Assembly (NCBI RefSeq): GCF_008315115.2
Contig: NC_050182.1
Location: 24,888,156-24,952,155 of the forward strand
Length of the DNA: 64,000 nt
Origin: Sander lucioperca
Taxonomy: Eukaryota > Chordata > Actinopteri > Perciformes > Percidae
Direction of reading: 5' to 3'
The notes below the pieces were generated by a model. It was not told where the DNA came from. It made no database searches and was given only the letters and a program-made list of their open reading frames with translations. Both the position numbers and the translations under genes were made by a program. Position 1 is the first letter of the stretch; every line of letters begins with the position of its first letter. Below, piece by piece: positions 24,701 to 35,267 of this stretch.

Positions 24701-25139
24701 CAGCTAAGACCGAAACAGGTCTTCTAAAATGTGAGCGAGCAAAGTCTTTGGTCAGGCTGATGGCAGAGTTTGTGATTGGCCTCTTGCACCGTGGGGGAAC
24801 AACAATTTTGAGTCGGATTGGTTGGCTGCGCAACTCAGGCACTCCAGTCTTTACTGTGATTGGCTGTCTGAACCCACCAATCTTACTTGTTTCCTGAGAG
24901 GCTGGCTTGATCCCGCCCCCCTTTGGCTTATTCCCATTGATTGATGGAGCAGCCTGCCTGATGGTCACTGCTGCTTTGACAGGGCAAGGTTGGAGGTTAC
25001 CTGGTACAGTTATAGGTGAGGTCTTTTCCTTTAGGTCCAAAAAAACCTCTGTCACTGGCCCTGATCCCTCTCCACACTGGCTGCCATTTTGGACATCCAG
25101 GCTGCCACCGGTCAGGACTGAAGCCAACTGAGAATCCAT
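21746..25139 (-). CDS. znf524: ZNF524-like C2H2 zinc-finger protein, 2 coding exons
   Basis: Coding exon 1 is 25139-22746 (798 codons) and coding exon 2 is 22087-21746 (113 codons plus stop); the junction is phase 0 inside zinc finger 2. The 911-aa product has four tandem C2H2 fingers near residues 753-860. They carry the ZNF524 signature residues FFYLSDLERHAITHS, KAFKRSSHLQRH, KRFREAGELQRHQRVH and AERNTLRRHTKRKHP. A second ZNF524 hallmark, LLLIDDRGIPYTLS, lies near residue 358. Recalled human ZNF524 is only about 264 aa, so this N-terminus (acidic, Ser/Thr/Pro-rich) is greatly extended. The start is the first ATG of the open frame. It is a predicted nuclear DNA-binding regulator with unknown targets. 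Exon 1 is GC-richer than the flanks and has no internal stop. Confidence 0.85.
22205..22620. mobile_element. Interspersed repeat in the znf524 intron
   Basis: It contains blocks I associate with a widespread teleost repeat (GTGAACATAGTGGAGCATTT, then AGCAGCTAAGGAGCCAGATA). Nearly the whole 658-base intron between the two znf524 exons is made of it. The family is not named; a search of a teleost repeat library would settle it. Confidence 0.5.
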
Positions 25140-26460
25140 TTTGGGGCATACCCATTTATATTTCTACAAAATAGGAATACAATAATAAATCAGATACTCT
25201 GAGAAGCAAAATTAGAATAAAAATAAACACATTTCATGGTAGTAAGGGAAGGAAATGAAATAAATATTGTGTGATGGCTGGAAAAACTCAGTGTCTCAGT
25301 GGTGATTATTGGGGTCAAGTTTAGTGCAAAAGCCAATAATCACTGATTTTGTGAGATTACTAACAGCCTATGGATGAGACTGAGCCCCCAACTCCTCAGT
25401 CCGGAATGTTGAGCGACCTGACCCCCGCTCCTCAACACCACACCGCCCAGGTAATTGTATTGGTTACCTTGAATGATCCGAAATTATAGCTCAGCGAAAT
25501 TCTTACCGAGGGGTCGACCGGTGTTGGAGTCGCCGATCATTCAGAGAAACGCACCGGAGCACAGAAGGGTCCGACTGACGTGAGCGAAAAAAACATGTTC
25601 TCTCTCTCTCTTTCTCTCTCCCTCTTTCTCTCTCCCTCTTTCTCTCTCTCTCTCATCCACATGCAACATCATTAATAAAACGATTGATTTCGCTTTGGAA
25701 TCATATTTATGTTCCGGTTTGGTTTGCAAATGTGTCTGGGGGGGTAAACCGAGAAGCACTGTCCGTGGAGGACGCCATTAATACAGTCCTAGGTCCGAAA
25801 TGCCAATATTATTATGGTGCGTGTGCGCCTTGACAGCTCTCGGACCTGGGACTACGACATCACTAACGCGTCGGTCGGAGTTAGAGAAACGTGTATATTT
25901 ACAGAGAGTCGCGGTGTGGAGCGGATCCTTCCCTTTGCACCGGAGCTTCCTCGAACCTACAGCCAGCCATTTTAGAGCTGAGGGTCCGAGACACCGAGAG
26001 CGTACCCGGCAGCTTTAGGACAAACTTTCCCGGCACGCTGTCATTTATTCCAGCCCTTCTGTTAGAGCCGGCGTAGGACGCTCTTTCGATACATTTAAAA
26101 CTGTATTTAAAACTATACTCCACCCATACACTCGCTGCATAGGGACTGGCTTACCCGTGCTGTGGATATTTCCGGAGGACCAAATATGACTGTGCAGTGT
26201 AAAGGGTGATGCTGCGAATGCCGAGGGAGGGAGGGGTCAAGGGGAGTTGCTATGGTGTCGCAGCCTACCGGGTCCGACCAGTAGCCATGTTCAGCCTATG
26301 AGTACAGTTGAACCCGCAGCCTGCATAGAAAGGCTCCCTGTACGCCTGAGAGTCAGAAAGGTGGGATGCACAATAAAGAGGATGGAGAAAAATGGAATTG
26401 AAGTCCCACAGTAGGACTTTATGTGTCGTAAAAAAGGAAGCCAGAGAGCAAAACATTTTT
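25140..26460 (-). promoter_or_regulatory. znf524: Probable znf524 promoter and 5' UTR region
   Basis: A run of CpG-containing sequence (about 25,400-26,200) lies upstream of the znf524 start. TCTTAC at 25,500-25,505 is a good minus-strand splice donor (GTAAGA), so a 5' non-coding exon probably lies just right of it, at about 25,506 onward. A (CT)n tract is at 25,594-25,653. No TATA box was identified. Confidence 0.5.
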
Positions 26461-26468
26461 GACATAAC

Positions 26469-26474
26469 TTTATT
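26469..26474 (-). terminator. Poly(A) signal AATAAA for the ApoH-like gene
   Basis: TTTATT on the plus strand is AATAAA on the minus strand, 480 bases after the stop codon. It gives a plausible 3' UTR that ends before the znf524 promoter region. Confidence 0.5.
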
Positions 26475-26953
26475 TCACATCATTAAATCTTACAAGCCTC
26501 GAGACTTGATGCGTCAGGGTTAAGGGAGGGAAGACAGATCACGCAGTGAGATATCACAGAGTCAAGCTATTATGAGTTAGGCTACATGGAGGTATATTCA
26601 CAGGCATAACTGATATAGCATGTATCAATGCATCATAGGCCTATAGACATCCTCATATGCATTTCATCTAAAGTATGCATTGGCTCAAGCTGAAAGAGGA
26701 TCAAAGTAATACTTGAGGGCTTTGCAGATTATAATTACGCCCACAGTTTGAAAGTATGCCACAGAGAGGGACAAAGGCCACAAGCACAGGATCCACGAGA
26801 GCTGTGAAAAATATTTCAGCGTGTAAAACAGACCACAATCACAGCATAGATAGTTTAAGCAAAGCTGCAGATTGGAGAGGGACTGCTCTGGGCGATGGTG
26901 TGTGTCAGGAGGTGACACAGTGTCATGAATGTTGGGTGGGTCAGAGAAGGTCA

Positions 26954-28247
26954 TCACTCCACATCATCAGGCTCACATGCTTCAATCTCTGAGACCAGTC
27001 GGTGAGGGAAGAGTTTAAACTGCAACCACGTGGGCTCTGAAATACAAAGAGAAGGTGCATGCATATTGCAAAACTGTCAATAACGTGAATCAATCATGTT
27101 CTTCTGACTAACAGAAACAGATAAGAAAAAGACGGCCTGTATGGGTGGTCCGAGGTTTACCAAGGTAGCAGGCTGGTGGCTGCAGCTTTCCATCAAAGCA
27201 GGTCTGGGTTGCAGCGAAGCTGCACTGCTTGCGAGGGTGTTTGCAGTAGAACGTCACATTTTCCCCGTGAGGAACCACGGCGTCTGTGACATCAAACGGC
27301 CAGCGCTTCACTCCACCAATCACCACACGGCTTCGCTCGGCAGGGATGAGACAGCGGGCTGTGAAAAAGATTAACAAGGTTTGAAAGTATGATTTAATAC
27401 AAAAATGAATGTGCTAGAACTATATGTATTTGATTCAAACTATGTGCATACATTGAATGTGCCATGCCATAAGAATTCCAAGTTTTTATGGGCCTAAAAA
27501 CGTATGTATTTAAAAGTATTTAAACTCATTTTATACACCATTTAAAACATCCCTCACCTCTACAGTATGGGGGCGATGCACTCCAGTTGCTATCAGACAG
27601 GCAGGTGACCTTCTGGGGTCCATCTAGCAGGAAGTTCTTTTTACAGAGGTAGTGGATGTCAAAGCCAACTTCATATTCAGTCTTTTGGACAGCCACCACG
27701 TAGCCCTGCTCCACCTCTCGAGGAGGCTGGCAATACACTTCTAAAAGAGAGAGATATGCAGATTATCAGTCTGCTTATTCAGGAGAGGTACTCATCTTTA
27801 AACATACAATACATACATACATACATACAATAGAGAGCTCATTATAGTTTAAAGTTAAACCGAAAGCTTGAATCTAAGCAACAATGCCTCTGTCCTTTTT
27901 TTCTGCCCTTGTCTGTGCTTTCAACAAAGGCCATGCAATACCAGTTTGGGCCAAAAGATGGCAGAAAAGCACTGCGAAATTGAGCAGTAGATCTTGAAAG
28001 ATGAATACTTGAAGGGGTTTGTGTGTTTTTGTCTGTCTCCTTCTTTGATTCACTCATTTTTTACATATCTGCGCACATACACACACACACACACACAAGA
28101 AATAAATGAACATCCTGACAAAATAAATACACTGTCCCTCAGTCCATTCACTCACACATCAACCACCGTTCCATCTTCTCCTGCTAACCTTGAAAGATGC
28201 ACGAGGACACACTGACAGTCAAGATGAAGCTCTCGCTCTCGCACGCA

Positions 28248-28300
<53 letters not shown>

Positions 28301-31300
28301 CCAGTGAAAGATACAGTGCACTTACTTTTACAGATGGGGTGAGGATACTGCCAGGTCTGATTATCCTGGCAGAAATTTTCACTGCTCCCCACTATATCCG
28401 CCCTGCAGGAGAGAAGGGAGAGAGTGGTTGGGACGGCATTGTGTCATGTACAGTATTGACAGCTGAGGAGCTTTGTCTGAATAAAAGTGATGAAAAAAGG
28501 TGTAAATGATTTCCTTTTTACACTCTGTCTCTCTTATTCCGAGTGTCTGAATTTTGTGTGCACAGTTCTGGCTGACACATCCACTCGGGCTCATCTTATC
28601 CTGTGGATGAGTCAGTGTGTAAAGGGGAATCAATACAAGATTAGATTTAATGACCTAGTTAGCTCAATGGGGAGATCAAAATTAATTCCTTGTCATTCAT
28701 CGCTCATCACCCATCATTCCCTAACATCTCTTCCACAGTGGTGGAAAGTAACCAAGTACATTTACTCAAGTACAGTTTTGAGGTGCTTTAGTTGAGCATG
28801 TCATGATATTCTATACTTCTATTCCACTATAATTTAGAGGGGTATATTGTAAATTTTACTCCACTACATTTATCTGACAGTTTTAGTTATTCGTCACATT
28901 TCAGATTTTACATTCAAAAACATATCATACACTTATACAGGTGTGTTTGATACTAGGTATCCTACATTTAGCCCATAATATTTCTGTACTAAAATCCAAG
29001 TATTTTGTAGAAGTGTAGTAGTCCTGCTACTACTTTTACTTAATTAACTGATCTGAGTATTTCTTCTATCACAGCTCTCCTGTGATCAAGCCTTCCCTCC
29101 GCTCCCTCCCTCTTCTTCACACTCCATCCCCATCTTCTCACTTCCTCCATTTCTACCTTTGTATCCTTTTAAGGTTTTTTTGCCTACGCACTCACAACCT
29201 TAACCTCCCATCATCCCCCAGCTCTCACCCAGACAGGCAGCTGTAGCGGATGGCAGTTCCTGCTGTTGCGTCGCCCTGGATGCTGAAGGTGTTGATGATC
29301 TCCTCAGGCAGAGGGCAGGTTTGGACGACAGCAGGTTCTTCAGGTGACTGAGCCTCTAAAGGTCAGAGAAGAACAGAAGGTTAAATACTTTATTGGCAAG
29401 TCCTTTACTTGAAGCTATAGTGTGTAGTTTCTGTCGCCCCCATGAGGAATTCTAGGTAATGACAACAAAACTGTCGGCGCGTCCACATTATGCAAGCCTT
29501 CCGTGACCGTGCACCGCCCCATTAATATCAAGTTACACACTAAAGCTTTAAGTAAAAGTAGCAACACTGTAAAAAATACTCCACTGCAAGTAAAGAAAAA
29601 AAACCAAGCCAACAGAAAAACAGTCAGACCAGCCTTCAGTTGCTGTTATGCCATTTCTTCAACAGAAAAGTTGCATTCCCACATAGCAGTGGTGAAATGT
29701 GCCTAAGTACATTTATTCAAGTGCTGTACATAAGAACATTTTTGAGGTACTTGTACTTTACTGGGGTGTATCCAAATTATGCATCTTAATACTTCTACAT
29801 TTCTCTAACTTCTCCCACAGTTTTGTTGCAAATTGTTACTTTGCAGATTAAGACAAAATACAATATCAGAAATCAGAAAAACCTGTGAACTTATACATTA
29901 TTGTGCATTTTATTATACGGTATAAAGTGACTGAAGCTCCTCCTCAACCAGCTACTGCACTAAAATGCTGCCTACACACAGCAATGCTTATTGCAATAAT
30001 AACATAAAGGTAACTCATTCATTTAAATCCCCCTATTTAGCATTTCTAAGCAGTATATAAACATGTAATAAATTGTTTATTCCACACTTAAATGTAGTTA
30101 TCATTAGAAGTAGGTACATTTTACATTTATTAATGCTGCATGTTTTATATCATTACAACTGTGTTTTACTATATTATCATTCATTATCTGTTTACACCAG
30201 CCTCCACTTATAGCTGTTGACACTGATATACTTGTAGAAGAGTACTTTTACATTGTAGTATTACTATAGTAATAGTAAGTATAGGATCTGAATACTTCTT
30301 TCAGCACTGCCCTGTAGTGACAGGGATGTGTGTTAAGCTCCTCGGAGAGAAATGCAGCAGCACTCAGTGTGAATCTAATGTGCATTTGTGACGTAAAAAG
30401 TCGTAAACACAACCCAATATATAGTATGTTCACGATTACCAACAGGAACACAGAAAACATTAGAATCAGCATGTAACTGATGGATGTGGATGTGATTTTG
30501 CAGGTGACAACCATCATCAAGTAAAGAAGGAAGGAAGCAGGGAAGAAAAACAGATGGATAGAGGAAAGAACATCCATCCTGCTACCTCATTTGACTCGTA
30601 TAACCAGAGCTTCTATTTGGTGTGTGACCCGCAGAGGCGTTTCACTTCATGTCTTGTTCTATAAGTTGAAATAACCCTTCTTGTGTAAGAATTCAAAGTT
30701 CGATGAGCAGATAAAAAGCCACCCAACACCTCTCCGAGCTCATAGCTGTATATCTGTGATTGTATAACACCTGCTCATTCCTGGAAGTTTGAGTGCCTCA
30801 CGATTGTGGAAATATAAATATCAAGAGTGGTCTTCGGAGAGAGGCAGATGGCCCAAGCTCCATCAAGCGCAGGGTTTCGGAGCAGAGCGTGGCTTTGAAA
30901 TGCAGAGACAGCTCTTGCCTGAGGGCTGTCTTAGGTATCTGAAACCGAGAAGCGTTAATATAAGAATGTAAAGGGACCTATGGGAGAGGGAGAGTTAGGA
31001 GTCTGTTTGGCTGCGGATGAGAGCCCAAAGCTGAGTTCTGTTTTCACATATCGCCCTGTTCCTGCCTCTTCTACTGCTGCCACCCACACAGGCTGCTGCA
31101 CCAAATTGCTGTGAAGCAGGTATATCAAATTCATCTAAAATATTACAAAACCGTGATTTTAAATGAACCACAGCGTTAAATACACAGCAATCTGATTGAG
31201 ACCAAATATATAAAAGGTTAGGTTTTTTACTCATTTTTTTAACACAAACAGAAACAGATGCATGCACGCACCACAAACTAAATAGCCTCGAGCTACATGC

Positions 31301-32789
31301 TTGTCCTTGGCTCCCATTGTAGAGAGAGACCTTATCAGAGGCCTCAGATGGAAGAGGATGAGAGGAGAAAGAGATGGGAGGAAAAGAGGATAAGAGAAAA
31401 GAGAGCAGAGGAGAGGAGAGCAGGGAACAGAAAGGCCTGGAGCAGCATGAGCAAGAGAGCTCTCTGACTCTCCTGACTGCGATCTGTCGCCCACACACAC
31501 ACACACACAGAAGCTCTCTAACACATGTGCAACTTGCCTCCCCACACATACACATCTAATGTATACAGGAAAAAATCTACCTCTCTCCCATAAACACACA
31601 CACACTCCCAGTAGACGCACATTCACACCCGCTCACACTCACACTGTGTGCATGCAGCTCTGTGCCACTTTGACAGTAATCCGCCGCCCACTGCCTCTCA
31701 ACAGGCATGAAGGAGCCCGACTCACACTCTTAACACACATGCAAAGGACACACACAATACAAACGCTCTCACACGTTCAAAACCCACCTACCTTCTGCCT
31801 GTCTCTCAGCAAGAGGATACTCTACGAGAGAGCTGAGAATTGTATCCTTATTTCATATCTTTGAAAAGATAAAAAATCTTGAGGGTGAGAGCGGGACCCA
31901 GCTGGGTTGAGGATTGCTAAGAAAGCATGTTTACTGTAGCTCCATGGTTGTGTGATTAATGCAGGACTCAGACCTTTTTCTTTAGAGCAATAAGCAATAA
32001 GCAAAAGGCATATTTCCAGGTGCTGTATGTTAATGAGATGTGTCGAGATACTAAGAAGTATTGATGGCTTTACTTTATGTACTGCTGTGCAGACTTACAG
32101 CACAGCGGTAGAAGTAATAAGGCTTCACAGCAGTTGAACAAATTTTGCCTTTTGTGAGTCACTTATTCAGATGTATCTTTTTCTGTTTTATATTTAGACC
32201 AACAGAAAGTTGAAACATTTAACCACATGATTACCTTGGGGCTTAGCGGTACTTTGGTTGTAAATTAAACACTGAGTCCTTTGTCCGCTACTCATGCTTT
32301 TGTTAAAATGTGTTTACAGCTTTAGGTTAATTAAGAGTTTGCAGAAGATCTCTTGAACACACAAGGTCAGACACAACATGAGTGAAGCTTATTCATTTAT
32401 AATGATAGATTTTTATTCAAACTGCAGTCAAGTAGTTGTGATTCATCTTCATTCCATTTTTAGGCTGTAATTTGGGGTTTGTTGTATGGCTTTATCCTGT
32501 ATTGTATTTAGTGTAGTTTATTCTGTCCACCCTTAAATAACAACACAGTCCAACAAACAGAAGCACCTCTAATTCTGTCTATGAGTAAACAACCTAATAC
32601 ACCCTAATATAGAGTATGTATGTCCATGTGATCTTCATGCACACAAACATGTTAAGCTTTCCTCTCCTATTTAAACTTATCAACAGTTCAGCAGTAAAAT
32701 ATTCCATCAGCCAATATGAACAACTAAAGCTCTGGTTACTATGGTGATGAGGAGAATAGATCCCAGTTGTGCAATGTCTCAGTCGACAC

Positions 32790-32867
<78 letters not shown>

Positions 32868-33653
32868 TTCTCTCTCACTATCTTTCTCTCTCTTTCTCTC
32901 TCTCTCTGACTGTCTTGCATAAACACAAAATCACAATAAAGGCTATCTTTAATCCTCAACCCCATCATGGACATAAACACATGAAGTATACCTGCTGCTT
33001 CGGTTAAATAAGAAAGACGATATTTAATCTGAGAAAGTAACAAATGCCACAGCAACATTCTTCCAGATGTTAATTTCCTGTGTATGAATTCCTTGTTATG
33101 AAAGAACCTCACATGAAGCGAGAAAGAACATTTTTCTGTTGAACTCAAACCCACCTGTGCAGATGGGCTCATCCCCACTCCACTGGCGGTCACCTTGACA
33201 ACGGCGAATAGTGGCATCCAAGCCATTGGGCAATGTGAATCCTGGCTTGCAGCGCACTTCAAGCAGGGCAGAAAAAGAGTGAGTGGGAGAGAGGAGGCTC
33301 ACGTCTGAGTTTTCACTGGGGGGCAGAGGCCAGGGACAAGTTCGACCTGAGGAGAAAAGAGATGATCCAGATGGAGGAGGGGGAATCTCAGAATGTGCCA
33401 GATTGTTTCTTGCTTAAGACAAATGAAACAGCTCTCAACCATTTTAAAATGGCATTAATGAGGTTGAATAACTAGACTGGATGGATTCACAATGCTGTCT
33501 TTTATAATGCACAAGCATAATAAAAAGCTTGTGTTCAGCACTGACATAGGGCGCTTTTGGAGCCCAGATTTTGTGCATGACCAAGGCTTTTATTTTCCAG
33601 GAAGACACACGGATGTATGTTGCCACAGCTGTGTACACACACAAACACATGCA

Positions 33654-33710
<57 letters not shown>

Positions 33711-35267
33711 TTAATGTGTCTGAGCCCACAATAGTGTTCACAGTGACAACTGAGGGTACATGCATACAAATAGTTACCTGGAGCCACACAGCTGAGACCA
33801 CACTGGCCGTCACACAGACACTGGCGCTTGTTGCCACAGTCTCTGTCAGCTTTGCAGGGCCGAGGACACGTCCTGCTCCTCTCCTGTCCCAGAAGTCTCT
33901 CCGTACACGACCCTGTTGTGATACCACACTGACCATCACATCACCACAGTGTTTGTCCCTTTGTATGCTTCTCCTTCATTCATGGCCCCGTTGTAAAAAA
34001 AAACAAAAAAAAAAACAATAGCAAACACTAAGGGCCGTAATGAGGTTTTGTTTGACTATTCTGCTTTGTTTTCTGTTTGAAGGGAAGTAAATTCAGTGTG
34101 GGTGGTCAGGCAAACATTTGCCACCCAGGTTGCCAGATGAGTAAGTAGTTAGATGGCAGGCTTTATTACTCTTTGCCATTCAGCTATCAGTCTACTCTTG
34201 GGAGTTGTCTTACTTCTGTGAATAGTGTTTAATGTGTGTTTTCTCAATGGAGTAACTTTGTCTAAAATGCAACTCATATTTGAACAGGAAAAGAGAGATC
34301 TAGAGAGAGTAATCTAGTATCTTTAACCCCTCCCCATTTCCCTCACTTCTCCATATGTATTCCATCACATGTCATGAAACCAAAATTCTCCACTTACTTT
34401 ACATTGCAACATTGCTAACAAAGGCACACCCTCAATGTCCAGAACATTTGAGGGGAAGAGAAGGGGGAAGTCAGACAGGGATCCCCATTTTTCATTTCTT
34501 AGAATGAAAACATGTGTGCTACTGTATCAGCCATGTGACCACAAAGTGTGCTGCTCTAATGCATACATGATCATCGCAGAACAGCATGGAGACATGGTGT
34601 ACTATACATGTAGCACCTATGATATTACAAACCTAAATATCATGAAACCAGAGTTATGGAAGTCCTAGAATCACCATCATCATCATGGAGGTGTGTGAAA
34701 AGGTCAATGATGATCCAACACAGAAAGAGCATTCACCATGAACAGTTTACCTATTTCACTGTACTTTCACTGTACAACCAAAATGTACATTGTGGGAAAA
34801 CTGGCATCAATTAATAAACAAATAAAAGCAGACATACACTAACTTTAAAAGACACTGACTTATTTGATGTACTGTATGGTGAAATGCAGACTAGTGATTT
34901 TTTTCTAATTCAGCATATAACAATTTTGAACAAATTGCACACATATATTGCACACCCCCCCACCTTAGTTAGTCCATTGCATATTTAAGTGCTAATGATT
35001 GACTGCAGCTGTGTAACTGATTAATTGCAGTCCCAAGCCCTGGTTACATAACCATCTGTGCATTAAAATACAAGCTACAGAGCAACAAAGCATGCAGGGG
35101 AAAGTCCAGAGTATTTAGTGATAGTCCAGCGGTGTTCATTGTGTACGCAGGGCTCAGTGCTCCCCCAGGTGTGAGTGATGGATGGACTCAGAGGACTTAC
35201 CTGGAGCCTGCAGGGACACCGTTCCAGTCAGAGCCCACAGGGACAGCAGCAGCAGTGCACAGTCCAT
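26954..35267 (-). CDS. Secreted ApoH-like protein: signal peptide, WAP-like module, CCP/sushi domains, ApoH domain V
   Basis: Exons (5' to 3'): 35267-35201, 33912-33778, 33346-33155, 29355-29229, 28402-28326, 27740-27558, 27358-27161, 27036-26954. All phases match and give 353 aa. Residues 1-20 are a signal peptide (MDCALLLLSLWALTGTVS). Residues 23-67 are an eight-cysteine module with WAP spacing (CKADRDC, then CLCDGQCGLSC). CCP1 is 68-131 and begins GRTCPWPLPP, like ApoH domain I. CCP2 is 132-199 and is split by a phase-2 intron. CCP3 is 200-260. Residues 261-353 match ApoH domain V: six cysteines, HGENVTFYCKHPRKQCSF, and a C-terminal loop PTWLQFKLFP. ApoH (beta-2-glycoprotein I) is a plasma protein that binds anionic phospholipid through domain V, so a lipid-binding plasma or extracellular protein is inferred. 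ApoH has five CCPs and no WAP module, so this is a related but distinct protein. Confidence 0.85.
28241..28296. repeat. (CA)n microsatellite in ApoH-like intron
   Basis: CACG then CA units; it ends 30 bases from the donor of the 28326-28402 exon. Confidence 0.95.
28736..29074 (+). mobile_element. TIR-type interspersed repeat, copy 2 (internally deleted)
   Basis: Begins CAGTGGTGGAAAGTAACCAA and keeps the TTTTGAGGTGCTTTAGTTGA, ACTTCTATTCCACTA and TTTTACTCCACTACATTTAT blocks. It ends near GATCTGAGTATTTCTTCTAT. It is about 340 bases long. Confidence 0.75.
29408..29552 (-). mobile_element. Short interspersed repeat
   Basis: Both ends show matching blocks (TATAGTGTGTAGTTTCTGTC at left; AAGTTACACACTAAAGCTTT at right, inverted relative to each other), with TTGTTGTCATTACC in the middle on the minus strand. 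I recognise it as a very common percomorph repeat, probably a MITE; family name unknown. Confidence 0.55.
29687..30309 (+). mobile_element. TIR-type interspersed repeat, copy 3 (near full length)
   Basis: Left end CAGTGGTGAAATGTGCCTAA, right end ACTTCTTTCAGCACTG. It has the family landmarks TTTGAGGTACTTGTACTTTA, CTGCCTACACACAGCAATG and GGATCTGAATACTTC. At about 620 bases without a coding frame it looks like a non-autonomous DNA transposon (MITE). Confidence 0.75.
32792..32907. repeat. Long (CT)n microsatellite in ApoH-like intron
   Basis: About 70 bases of pure CT, then about 45 bases of interrupted CT, inside the intron between CCP1 and CCP2 exons. Confidence 0.97.
33657..33708. repeat. (CA)n microsatellite in ApoH-like intron
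   Basis: Pure CA run about 70 bases 3' of the WAP-like exon. Confidence 0.97.
33778..33912 (-). other. WAP-like four-disulfide exon of the ApoH-like gene
   Basis: A phase 1-1 exon of 45 codons encodes eight cysteines in the order C-x12-C-x3-C-x5-C-x5-C-x1-C-x3-C-x3-C, with Asp-Arg-Asp before the fourth cysteine as in WAP/elafin cores. A normal WAP core has two adjacent cysteines in the middle; here one Leu separates them (CLC). Phase 1-1 symmetry makes it a shufflable module, which fits its addition in front of an ApoH-like CCP array. Confidence 0.7.
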
